From an uncultured Arenicella sp. (GTDB lineage Bacteria > Pseudomonadota > Gammaproteobacteria > Arenicellales > Arenicellaceae): a DNA stretch of 64,000 nucleotides. Shown in pieces: positions 1 to 7,771 of the stretch (position 1 is the stretch's first letter; each line of letters starts with the position of its first letter). The translations under genes were made by a program, and so were the position numbers. Where the stretch lies: assembly GCA_938048185.1 (NCBI GenBank), contig CALIVT010000024.1, positions 1 through 64,000 of the forward strand. The letters are read 5' to 3'. The notes below the pieces were generated by a model, which did no database searches, was not told the DNA's origin, and was given only the letters and a program-made list of their open reading frames with translations.

Positions 1-1
1 T

Positions 2-286
2 TGGAAGGATTTACGGAATCAAGTATTTCTGGGTGACTCAAATTTTGTGTCGCGGTTGCAAGGCTTGATTGACGGTGACAAAGAGCTGACGGAGGTGCCG
101 ATATCGCAAAGAAGGGCGAAGCCCTTAAAACTGCAAGAATACGAGAGTAATGCCTCGTCTCGAGATGATGCGATTTACTTGGCGTATATGAGCGGGGGAT
201 ATACTTTAAAAGAAATAGGAGACTATTTTGGTTTACATTACGCTCGAATAAGTCGAATCGTGAAGAAGGCAAAAGACAAGACCTGA
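2..286 (+). CDS. REP-associated-type (Y1/IS200-like) transposase, C-terminal fragment
   Basis: The reading frame is open from the first bases of the window to TGA at 284-286, so this is the end of a gene that begins outside. The visible part reads LRNQVFLGDSNFV, a linker, then a helix-turn-helix-like tail (YTLKEIGDYFGLHYARISRI) ending KKAKDKT. That tail is typical of REP-associated tyrosine transposases (RAYTs), single-copy relatives of IS200 transposases that act on REP palindromes. The catalytic HUH and Tyr residues would lie upstream and cannot be seen. A GTG at 47 could be read as a start, but the frame and family resemblance continue upstream of it. Family confidence comes from the tail only. 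Confidence 0.7.
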   Translation, partial: WKDLRNQVFLGDSNFVSRLQGLIDGDKELTEVPISQRRAKPLKLQEYESNASSRDDAIYLAYMSGGYTLKEIGDYFGLHYARISRIVKKAKDKT

Positions 287-346
287 CCCCGATTTTCGGT
301 TGCGTGAAGAAGGCAAAAGACAAGACCTGACCCCGGTTTTCGGTTT
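259..346 (+). repeat. 44-bp tandem duplication of the transposase 3' end
   Basis: Positions 259-302 and 303-346 are two head-to-tail copies of a 44-bp unit. I see differences only at 292/336 and 302/346. The unit contains the last codons of the transposase, its TGA stop and the following CTGACCCCG-TTTTCGG stretch. It sits between the transposase and the next gene. Confidence 0.9.
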
Positions 347-389
347 TCCGATTTTGGATAACACGATAACAGTATTAATAGACAGAAAC

Positions 390-2939
390 ATGACTGATAT
401 TCTAATCAAGAAAAACGATTTCGAGTTTTCGTTGCCCGCAGGGTTCGAAGTAATTTACGAGGATGATCGGCGAGTACAAGCTAATGGTCACTTAGATGAA
501 GCCGGTAAACAACCGACTACACTTGATATTCAAATTGCGCCCGTCAGCGACATCGATAATTGTGACGGCGCTACATTTACCGATAAGGTGGATGACTATT
601 GTCAACAGTATGAATCTGAAACTTTATCTATTGATAGTGAATTTTATAAAGGGTTCGAGACCTATTTCCTAAAACTAAAGGTAGATACGAGACTGGCGGG
701 CGACGAGTTGAGGGTAAACGGAATGTTTGCCGTATTGTTGCTCGATGCTGATTTTTGCCTCGTCTTCTCTTACCTGTTTGACATGAGCCAAACCGAGCGT
801 TTTGAACCATTAGCGAAAACCATACTCGATAGTATTGACGTCGTTGGGGAGGCAGCCACAAGAGCGAAATCGTTCAAAGCGTTTGCTGACAAAATGAACA
901 AGTTAGTAGAGCAACGCAGCCAACGGTTTGAGCCAGAAAATCGATTGCCTGAGTTGATTGAGGCATTAACTCCCGCTAATCAACTAACCGATTTACAAGC
1001 CACGTTTGACGTTGAAGGAGTTGAGTTTGACGCTGACTATCAAAAAGTGTCGATCTCAATCGCAAAATCGTCTCGCAAGTTCTACGCTAAATTCGAAGCG
1101 AAGGCAAAGGATCTAGAGGCAGCGAAAGAATCAGGCCTGATTGATGATTACTACAAAGGGGATGTGTGCTTTGAGGTCTCGCTTGATAATGTTTACCACA
1201 CTCCACATGTGACCGGACAATTTAGTTTTGATGACGGCAGCACCGGTTTTGCGCAGTGGTTTCGTTTTGACTGTCGTGGTGTTGACTCTTCTTTTAAATT
1301 TTTCGGGCAGGTCGAGCTACTGGCAGGTTGGATAATCTGCCGAGGAGTGCTGGCTAAAAAGTACGATGAGTTTCCAACATACCGTGTCAATATTTCCTTC
1401 CCGTTCGATACAAACTCACTCAATTGGGAAGACTATGAATTCAGTTTACATGAAGCATTGGAAGCGCCTACAGAACAAGTCAGATATTTGACGCTAAATC
1501 ATTTCGAACAAACTGAGTTACCAAAACGAATTTTCGAGTTCACAGGCCTTCAAAAGCTCAGTATTCTTGGTTTTGAGGGGGCGGATTGTGCATTATCGTC
1601 TATTCCTAAAGACATTGGTGTACTGACAAAATTAGAGTCGCTTGCGATTTCAAATACCGCTATTACGACCTTACCCAAAGAACTAGGCCATTTAAAGAAG
1701 TTGGAAGATGCCTCGTTTATGAATAACCAGTTGTTATCTGTGCCCAGCGAGCTGTTTAATTTGCCTAAATTGAAGCGACTAAACTTAACTAATAATCAAC
1801 TTGCAGCGCTTCCTGCGCCAGTTAATTTGTCTTCTCTGATAAAGCTCGACGTTGCCGGCAATCGCCTTACCAGCCTACCAACTGAGATTGCGCTGCTGCC
1901 AGCGCTCCAAGAACTCGCGTTATATGACAACCCGTTTGAAACACTGCCAAATGAGGTAGCCAATATACCTAGGCTAGAGTTAGAAATTGATCAAAAACAA
2001 CGGCTACTCGATTTCACTTACCCTGGAGCTGACGGCCAAGGCATGATTGAATGGGCTAATGATGCGTATTTTGCTCACAGTGATGGTGCGCTCTCTAAAC
2101 AGTTAGATCGAGCAATCAATGGGTCGTTTCTGGCTAATTATCGAGAAGCACTGAGGCACGTAGCATTAAAGTCGGTGTGCATAAAGACAAACGAGGCTGA
2201 TGATTACTCGGCCATAGGCAATATTCGCTTTGGTGGCTTGCCAGACTTACCCCCTGAACTGCCATACCCAACCATCACGCCTGGTAATAGTGGGCCGAAT
2301 ACTGGAAGTCAGTTTATCGCGCAGCTCAATTGTGCTGACCTCACCGAATTTCAAGCATACCTACCTCGGCATGGCATGCTGTATTTCTTTCTCGATGACC
2401 AAGAAAGTTTAAATTGTAAGGTATTTTATCATGCTGACGCTTCACACCTGATTTCAGCGTCTGAGCTTGATATTGATGATGAATTTATCTATGACGATCA
2501 CGGTGTTGTAAACGCAAGTCGAGCATCGTGTAGCGCCATGATTGCACTGCCGCACTTTTACAATGACAGTGTTTGGTTTCAAGGCGAAGCAGAAATACTC
2601 AAGAACATTGAAGATGACGACGAATACGATGAGCTCTTAGAGTTGCGCGATCAACTTTCTAAGCAACTGGGTGTCATTGGTGAAACCGGCTTTAACGACC
2701 ACTATTACCCTGACAACCATCATGCAATCAACACTTATATGTTTTCACAGGGTGACCCTGCACAAGTTAATGCCGCTAATGCCCTAAAAGGCAACCCCGA
2801 AGACTGGATGGTATTGTTAAAAGTCTATTCAGACGACTTCTGTTTTTGGGACTCAGGAGAAATTGCTTTTGTCATTCATAAAAGTGATTTAGCCAAATGT
2901 GATTTCTCTAATGTAGTTTGCTGCTTAGAGTCTAGTTAG
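390..2939 (+). CDS. Leucine-rich-repeat protein with C-terminal DUF1963 (YwqG-like) domain
   Basis: 849 aa from the ATG at 390. The frame is open from TTG 300, but that part runs through the transposase-end duplication and reads like non-coding sequence. Residues about 1-150 resemble a small alpha/beta (DcrB/PsbP-like) fold, which is an inference. Residues about 385-535 carry six to seven leucine-rich repeats of the LxxLxLxxNxLxxLPxEI type. From about residue 605 the sequence reads IRFGGLPDLP, then QFIAQLNCADL and YFFLDD, the signature of DUF1963/YwqG proteins. No signal peptide or membrane segment is visible, so it is probably cytoplasmic. LRRs suggest protein binding; the function of DUF1963 is unknown. 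It stands alone on this strand, next to a transposase relic. Confidence 0.75.
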   Translation: MTDILIKKNDFEFSLPAGFEVIYEDDRRVQANGHLDEAGKQPTTLDIQIAPVSDIDNCDGATFTDKVDDYCQQYESETLSIDSEFYKGFETYFLKLKVDTRLAGDELRVNGMFAVLLLDADFCLVFSYLFDMSQTERFEPLAKTILDSIDVVGEAATRAKSFKAFADKMNKLVEQRSQRFEPENRLPELIEALTPANQLTDLQATFDVEGVEFDADYQKVSISIAKSSRKFYAKFEAKAKDLEAAKESGLIDDYYKGDVCFEVSLDNVYHTPHVTGQFSFDDGSTGFAQWFRFDCRGVDSSFKFFGQVELLAGWIICRGVLAKKYDEFPTYRVNISFPFDTNSLNWEDYEFSLHEALEAPTEQVRYLTLNHFEQTELPKRIFEFTGLQKLSILGFEGADCALSSIPKDIGVLTKLESLAISNTAITTLPKELGHLKKLEDASFMNNQLLSVPSELFNLPKLKRLNLTNNQLAALPAPVNLSSLIKLDVAGNRLTSLPTEIALLPALQELALYDNPFETLPNEVANIPRLELEIDQKQRLLDFTYPGADGQGMIEWANDAYFAHSDGALSKQLDRAINGSFLANYREALRHVALKSVCIKTNEADDYSAIGNIRFGGLPDLPPELPYPTITPGNSGPNTGSQFIAQLNCADLTEFQAYLPRHGMLYFFLDDQESLNCKVFYHADASHLISASELDIDDEFIYDDHGVVNASRASCSAMIALPHFYNDSVWFQGEAEILKNIEDDDEYDELLELRDQLSKQLGVIGETGFNDHYYPDNHHAINTYMFSQGDPAQVNAANALKGNPEDWMVLLKVYSDDFCFWDSGEIAFVIHKSDLAKCDFSNVVCCLESS

Positions 2940-3002
2940 TCAGTACTGTCATAGAAGAACTTAAATGCCTTCTACTCGCTTGTGCGTTATTTTTTTAACC
3001 CT

Positions 3003-3045
3003 GCTCTGCAACTAGCAAACACATAACGCTTGTCGTTTGCAGAGC
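3003..3045 (+). repeat. Inverted repeat with two alternative stems
   Basis: GCTCTGCAA (3003-3011) is perfectly complementary to TTGCAGAGC (3037-3045). An inner pair, GCAAAC (3015-3020) and GTTTGC (3035-3040), competes for the same right arm. No T-run follows, so it is not a standard intrinsic terminator. It lies 63 bp after the LRR gene stop. Confidence 0.45.
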
Positions 3046-3269
3046 CGGTATATACATTTGATCGCAAATATATTTATCAAACTATTTCTAGTCGCTTTTG
3101 TCGTAGCTGCGTTAACAGCTTTAATAGGGTTCTATGTCGGTAGAGCATGACCGGTGGTGAGAAAATACAACCTTTTTAAACTGCCGGCTAAATTGGTATT
3201 GATCGCAGTAGTCAAGACCGACCATCTCTCTATGCGATTTTTGCTGTATTTCTAAGGGAAATAGTGGCT

Positions 3270-3297
3270 GACACCTAGTTTTTTGCTTTTAGGTGCC
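3270..3297 (+). repeat. Short inverted repeat, REP-like in character
   Basis: CACCTA (3272-3277) pairs with TAGGTG (3290-3295) around a T-rich loop. It is preceded by GTGGCTGACACC, which resembles the CTGACCCC context at the transposase end. A link to the nearby RAYT fragment is only a guess. Confidence 0.25.
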
Positions 3298-3354
3298 AAA
3301 ATAAGTAGGCTCGTTGCATTGAATAAAGAACTGTATTCAAAAGTGACATAGAGC

Positions 3355-4755
3355 ATGACTGGTAAATATTCTCTTAAAAAAACGAGCATTGCACTCAGCC
3401 TTATTCAAGCGCTCGCAATCACACCTACTTTTGCAGCGACTGTGGTAGTCGATGTAAGTGGTGAGAGTGACACGGCCTGTTCTTTACGTAATGCTGTTGA
3501 GAGCATTAATACTGGGCAAAATGTTGGCGGATGCAATGCGAATGGTGTGTTTGGTGCAGGCGATGTCGTCACTTTTGCGGTCTCACAGGTCAGCGGTCTT
3601 GAGTCCGAACTGTTAATCAGCAACGACGTGTTAATAAATCCAGGTGGTCGTCCAGTTGTTATTAGTGCCAAGCCAAATACTAATAATCGTGTTCTAGCTA
3701 TTCGAAATTCAAGTGTCGAAATTGACAATGTTACGATTACGGGTGGCCGTGTTAGTGACCGAAGCGATGGCGGTGGTATTGACGTCAGAGACAGCCAATT
3801 ATCATTACTCGACGTTGAGCTAATAGATAATACGGCGGACGGAGACGGCGGCGGGCTATACCTAAGAGGCAGTCAGGTATTTATTAACAATAGTCGTATT
3901 GCAAACAACAGCGCCGATGACGGCGGTGGTATTCATTCTAGAGACAGCAGCCTAAGAATTACTAACAGTGTTGTTTCAGCTAATCGAACAGAATCAAGCC
4001 GCACGGGCGGTGATGATGGTGGTGGAATTTACGCTAGATCAGGGTTTGTTTCGATTGCTAATTCAACTATATCAGACAACAATGCTGTGGATGAAGGAGG
4101 TGGCATCTTTGTCAGGGAGAGTACTTTTACACTGAGCAACAGCACAGTGTCTGGGAATAATGTGGGTGACGATGGTGGTGGCATAAATATAGATTTTCTA
4201 GCGGATGTCTCTATCCTTCATAGCACCTTTTCAAACAATACTTCTGGCCGTATCGGCGGTGGTATATCGGTATCAAGTGGTTCACTAAATCTCAGCAACA
4301 GCTTGGTTGTGGGTAATAGAACTGAAGCGGGCGTTTTACCTTCTTCAGAGATCAATTTAAGTGCAGCCGGTACGCTTAATTTCTTGGGTAGGAATTTAAT
4401 TGGCGATGACAGTACCACGCTAGCTCAGGCGCTTAATTTCTCACCGCCAAGTTCAGTAATTTTAGCAACATCTGATAGTGGTCAAGCTGCACGTCTGGCC
4501 TCTATTTTAAACCCGTTGAGTTTTAATGCTGGCGTTACACAAACACATGCTCTTGTCGAAGGAAGCCCAGCTGTCGATACTGCATCTAGTAGCATTTGCC
4601 GATCGAGCCCAATTAATAATCGAGATCAACGCCGTTTACAAAGAACGAAGTTATGTGATATCGGCGCATTTGAACTTGGTGCGACTGAACCAATTTTTCA
4701 AGCAGCGGCTATTATTCCACCTATTTTGTTCTTGCTATTAAAGGAAGAAAATTAA
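3355..4755 (+). CDS. Secreted parallel beta-helix repeat protein (choice-of-anchor Q type)
   Basis: 466 aa. The N-terminus MTGKYSLKKTSIALSL...PTFAA is a Sec signal peptide with probable cleavage after TFA-A near residue 28. The middle (about 130-320) is a run of seven rungs, each marked by a GGGI or GGGL motif (SDGGGID, GDGGGLY, DDGGGIH, DDGGGIY, DEGGGIF, DDGGGIN, RIGGGIS) and separated by N/S-rich strands such as NSTISDN. This is the pattern of right-handed beta-helix proteins. The end, SPAVDTASS...RDQRR...CDIGAFELG, is the choice-of-anchor Q ending. It is followed by a short hydrophobic tail (IIPPILFLLL) and KEEN, which may be an unfamiliar sorting signal. Probably surface or extracellular; ligand or substrate unknown. 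Confidence 0.8.
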   Translation: MTGKYSLKKTSIALSLIQALAITPTFAATVVVDVSGESDTACSLRNAVESINTGQNVGGCNANGVFGAGDVVTFAVSQVSGLESELLISNDVLINPGGRPVVISAKPNTNNRVLAIRNSSVEIDNVTITGGRVSDRSDGGGIDVRDSQLSLLDVELIDNTADGDGGGLYLRGSQVFINNSRIANNSADDGGGIHSRDSSLRITNSVVSANRTESSRTGGDDGGGIYARSGFVSIANSTISDNNAVDEGGGIFVRESTFTLSNSTVSGNNVGDDGGGINIDFLADVSILHSTFSNNTSGRIGGGISVSSGSLNLSNSLVVGNRTEAGVLPSSEINLSAAGTLNFLGRNLIGDDSTTLAQALNFSPPSSVILATSDSGQAARLASILNPLSFNAGVTQTHALVEGSPAVDTASSSICRSSPINNRDQRRLQRTKLCDIGAFELGATEPIFQAAAIIPPILFLLLKEEN

Positions 4756-5127
4756 AGTAATTACGACAAAGAAAAAGGGGGAGATCAAGAAATAATGGGT
4801 GGAGTCCTAATTTGCTAGTGGCTGAAAGAACGTGAGCCTTGCAAAGAATGTGATGATATTTCTAGGATATAGTGTGCAAATGACGAGCACCGGCACTTAC
4901 CGATTAATGAATGATTTGCCGATTATTAAAGCATAGCCATCTAGCTAAATCATTGTGCTTACAAGAACATATTGGGAATTGATACTTTGTAGAAATTCAG
5001 ATTAATGATGTCAATAACAAGAGGTTAATCGTTACTGTGTCGACATCTTGGTTGATCTGGGAACCTTTTTGACCGTCCGTGCATTTATTAGATAGAAATA
5101 TCAATTAAATCATCAGAGGATCAGACA
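4756..5127. other. 372-bp intergenic stretch
   Basis: I see no gene or strong hairpin here. The right end should hold the promoter of the ferritin-like/cytochrome/sigma operon (see 5059-5082). Confidence 0.5.
5059..5082 (+). promoter_or_regulatory. Possible ECF-type promoter -35 region
   Basis: GGGAACC followed by T5 (5059-5070) resembles the GGAAC -35 core of many ECF sigma promoters. A CCGTCCGTGC stretch lies close behind, but the spacing to a convincing -10 is shorter than usual. The site is about 60 bp before the start of an operon that ends in an ECF sigma gene, so autoregulation is possible. Weak evidence. Confidence 0.3.
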
Positions 5128-5712
5128 ATGTCAAAGCAACCATCTAAATTATTATTTGAAACCTTCATCAACTCTCGACGTAATTTCATTCAAAAGGCTG
5201 GCGGGCTATCAATGTCGGCGGCGGCAATTGGTCTATTGAGTGGCACGTCAATTAACGCATTTGCGGGAGAAAAGGCGGTTGCTCAAGATGTCCGTATTCT
5301 AAATACGGCGATTGGCGCAGAACACGAGGCAGTTGCGGCGTATCAATTGGGGGCCGAAAGCGGTTTGCTCGAGCCAGATGTGTTGAAGGTGGCTGTCGGG
5401 TTTCAAGGCCATCACAAGGAACATATCGATGCCTTGTCTAAGGCTATTCGCAGCTTAGGAGGTGAGGCTGATGATGCTAAATCTAATTATCAGTTTCCGG
5501 TAGAGAAATTAAAAAAACAAAGAGATGTTCTGGCGTTTGCAGCAGGGCTAGAGCGTGGCGCGGTAAGTGCCTATGCTAACGCGATTCCGGTGTTCGATAA
5601 CCGAGACCTGTCGTTGGCAGCAGCAAGTATTTTGGCGGATGAAGCTATGCACTGGGCGGTACTAAGGAGCGCACTTGGTTTGGACCCTGTTCCCGGCGCA
5701 TTTTTCTCGTAG
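5128..5712 (+). CDS. Tat-exported ferritin-like domain protein
   Basis: 194 aa. A twin-arginine signal (SRRNFIQKAGG, residues about 17-27, then a hydrophobic AAAIGLLSG stretch) predicts export of a folded, cofactor-bearing protein to the periplasm. The mature part is a four-helix ferritin-like domain with metal-ligand style residues: GAEHEAVAAYQ, GHHKEHIDAL, GLERGAVSAYA and ADEAMHWAVL supply the Glu/His pairs of a di-iron site. It belongs with the DUF4439/Ferritin_2-type proteins. A good ribosome binding site (AGAGGA) precedes the ATG. It is the first gene of an apparent operon with cytochrome c (21-bp gap) and an ECF sigma factor. A periplasmic oxidase or peroxide-handling role is an inference. 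Confidence 0.8.
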   Translation: MSKQPSKLLFETFINSRRNFIQKAGGLSMSAAAIGLLSGTSINAFAGEKAVAQDVRILNTAIGAEHEAVAAYQLGAESGLLEPDVLKVAVGFQGHHKEHIDALSKAIRSLGGEADDAKSNYQFPVEKLKKQRDVLAFAAGLERGAVSAYANAIPVFDNRDLSLAAASILADEAMHWAVLRSALGLDPVPGAFFS

Positions 5713-5733
5713 TGATATCTTGGGTTAAATAGA

Positions 5734-6132
5734 ATGTTCTTTCGACGAAAGTTTCCAGGGCAAGCAACCTTATTACTTACGCTATTGATCTGTGAAAGTG
5801 TACTTGCCGCTGATGCTGATAGAGAAGCGGGGAAGTTGGCCTATAATCAATGCATTGGTTGCCACTCCTTTGCTTACCATCGCACTGGGCCAAAGCATTG
5901 TAATTTGATTGGGCGCATTGCTGGAACGGCTAAGAATTTTGAGTATTCAGACGCCATGCATATTTCGCGTGTAGTATGGAGTCGCGAAACGCTAAATGAT
6001 TTTTTAGCGTCTCCGCTGACGTATATGCCGGGTACATCAATGGGGTTTATCGGAGTCAAAAATTCCGATCAACGAATGAACTTGGTTGAATATCTAGTGC
6101 ATCAGTCGGAGTCTGATCAATGCGACCCATAA
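5734..6132 (+). CDS. Periplasmic c-type cytochrome
   Basis: 132 aa with an N-terminal signal peptide (LLLTLLICESVLAADA). Haem c is attached at C40-I-G-C43-H44. The distal Met is probably M98 or M103 in YMPGTSMGF. Two further cysteines (C56 in GPKHCN and C130 near the end) may form a disulfide, as seen in some class I cytochromes of this subtype. The usual GPNL..GR segment appears as GPKHCNLIGR. It lies between the Tat ferritin-like gene and the sigma gene, and its last codons overlap the sigma start by 13 bp. It is therefore likely an electron partner of the ferritin-like protein. Confidence 0.85.
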   Translation: MFFRRKFPGQATLLLTLLICESVLAADADREAGKLAYNQCIGCHSFAYHRTGPKHCNLIGRIAGTAKNFEYSDAMHISRVVWSRETLNDFLASPLTYMPGTSMGFIGVKNSDQRMNLVEYLVHQSESDQCDP

Positions 6133-6833
6133 CGAGCCGACAAATGGAAACTAATTCACCTCTGTTGAAAGAAAAACAAGATCTGAGTGACTATCAGCTT
6201 GTTGAACGGATACGGGCTGGAGACGTTGATTGTTATGAGATGATTATGCGTCGATACAATCAACGGTTGTACCGAATAGCCAGAAGTATTGTTTTGGACG
6301 ATGGGCGTGCTATGGATGTGGTGCAAGAAGCGCACCTTAAAGCCTATTTAAATTTAAGTAAATATCAGGGCGATAGCGGTTTTGCATCCTGGCTTGCAGT
6401 GATTACTCGGAATGAAGCATTGATTATGTTGAGAAAGTTGCGAGGGGATAAAAGTGTTTCCGCCGAGCAACAAGATTTGGAGTTTCGAACGGGGGTTGAT
6501 GTGAACGAATTAAGAGATCGGCCCGATAAAGAGCTTGAGAACAACCAGTTGCGGAGTCGACTTAATGATCACATCGACGAGCTTCCAGCTGACTTCAGAA
6601 CGGTGTTCGTTATGCGTGCGGTTGAACAATTTTCGGTTAGAGAAACGGCTGAAATTTTGGATATAAATCAAGCAACAGTAAAAACACGTTTTTTCCGAGC
6701 AAAGAAATTATTGCAACAGAGTTTATCAACTCAGTACAGAGCCAGTGTTTATGAAGTAGGGGGTGTTCATTGTGACAATATAGTGCGCTATGTGCTAACG
6801 AGTATTCACGACCTGAGCTATGGTGAAACCTAA
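6120..6833 (+). CDS. ECF-family RNA polymerase sigma factor
   Basis: 237 aa. Region 2 (about residues 25-95) reads ERIRAGDVDCYEMIMRRYNQRLYRIARSI...AMDVVQEAHLKAYLNL...FASWLAVITRNEAL. Region 4 (about 150-205) reads LPADFRTVFVMRAVEQFSVRETAEILDINQATVKTR. A C-terminal extension, HCDNIVRYVL, resembles the GxRCDxIV tail of some ECF factors. The ATG at 6120 has GGAG 8 bp upstream and overlaps the cytochrome gene by 13 bp; an internal ATG at 6144 is a second choice. No anti-sigma gene follows. It probably controls its own operon in response to an envelope or redox cue, but this is inferred from position. Confidence 0.88.
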   Translation: MRPITSRQMETNSPLLKEKQDLSDYQLVERIRAGDVDCYEMIMRRYNQRLYRIARSIVLDDGRAMDVVQEAHLKAYLNLSKYQGDSGFASWLAVITRNEALIMLRKLRGDKSVSAEQQDLEFRTGVDVNELRDRPDKELENNQLRSRLNDHIDELPADFRTVFVMRAVEQFSVRETAEILDINQATVKTRFFRAKKLLQQSLSTQYRASVYEVGGVHCDNIVRYVLTSIHDLSYGET

Positions 6834-7262
6834 TGTGGAGAAGTTTAGGCTCAGCCAGATTTCGCTCGGGAGGTAATTCTCTATTACTATGAATAAACAC
6901 CAGTTCCAAATGATGATTTGGTCGATCAACTTTCTGATAGGGTTGTTGAACTTCGATTTGATAACGTCACAGCCACTCTGGAAATTCCTTGGAGTAAAGA
7001 AATAGGAATGTATGCGCACCTTTGCAAAGATAGAGCAAATGAGGGCACTGCTGGTAAGCCGCTCATTTGATAGGCCTTAGGGGTTAACAGCAATGGCCTA
7101 GATCACTAATTTCGCATCCAAAAACCCAGATCGAATATCCGCCGACTATTTAGGCTTGATTCTCTTGAGTTAAGCGAGCCGTCCTAGTAAATTACGCGCA
7201 TCTAAACCACCGAAACGTATTCGTAATTAGCGCTGTAAAAAATCAGTCTCAACCCTTAGATA
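6834..7262. other. 429-bp stretch after the sigma gene, with short coding-like remnants
   Basis: Two overlapping short frames are visible. One is a 38-codon frame, ATG 6889 to TAG 7005, with GGGAGG upstream at about 6869 and a hydrophobic middle. The other is an open frame from 6897 to the TGA near 7069 (reading DDLVDQLSDRVVELRFDN and on to KPLI) with gene-like composition but no start. This is where an anti-sigma gene would be expected. I see only fragments, possibly a decayed gene. Confidence 0.35.
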
Positions 7263-7649
7263 ATGAATCATTCCAATAGACAATTAGCCACGTTTTACGT
7301 GGTGGTATACGCATTAATATTTAATGCGATTACCTCTTCATTTGTCTATGCGGGAAGTGGGTCTGGTCAAAAAAGCGTGCTTTTTTGCACATCTCAAGGT
7401 TATAAATGGGTTCAGGTCGACAGTGATGAGAACGTTAGCGAGCGGGCTCAGCAGCATTGTAAACTTTGTCTTTTCCCGCCCAGTGATGAGCCGTTTGAAT
7501 ACTTAGTAGCGGGATCGAATTCAGCACATTCATTTGATGCGCCGGGCGTTGAATCACCTGGTGTTTTTCCGACAAGTTTTAAACTACGCTTTGCCTACCT
7601 TATCGCACAAGGCCGTGCGCCACCTTTGAACACCCTCTTTATCGTTTAA
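7263..7649 (+). CDS. DUF2946-like small secreted protein
   Basis: 128 aa with a signal or anchor segment (FYVVVYALIFNAITSSFVYA). The mature part has VLFCTSQGYKWV, then HCKLC, and ends with AQGRAPP near the C-terminus. This pattern is common in DUF2946 proteins, short Cys-containing proteins often encoded beside TonB receptors or copper genes. It is 122 bp upstream of the receptor gene on the same strand. The start ATG overlaps a near-palindrome (TAATGAATCATT). Metal-related function is inferred from family and context. Confidence 0.6.
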   Translation: MNHSNRQLATFYVVVYALIFNAITSSFVYAGSGSGQKSVLFCTSQGYKWVQVDSDENVSERAQQHCKLCLFPPSDEPFEYLVAGSNSAHSFDAPGVESPGVFPTSFKLRFAYLIAQGRAPPLNTLFIV

Positions 7650-7771
7650 TTAGTCTGGCCATCGCCGCTTTGCGCGAGGGCATTGCAAATCTAATTTTGG
7701 TTAGCGATTTGATCGTGGTTCTTTCATCTCATTAGAAACATGTCACATTCTCGCTAGCCTTTGAGAGTGTT

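Larger units (their letters stand above)
2940..3354. other. 415-bp intergenic stretch with two inverted repeats
   Basis: No convincing gene. It holds the inverted repeats at 3003-3045 and 3270-3297 and a 30-codon hydrophobic frame (TTG 3058 to TGA 3150, one possible membrane helix, ending GFYVGRA). That frame lacks a clear ribosome binding site, so it is noted here rather than called. Confidence 0.5.

Noticed and set aside
3003-3045. Integron attC site
   Set aside because: The arms pair well but the RYYYAAC and GTTRRRY core motifs are not both present, and there is no cassette-like neighbour.
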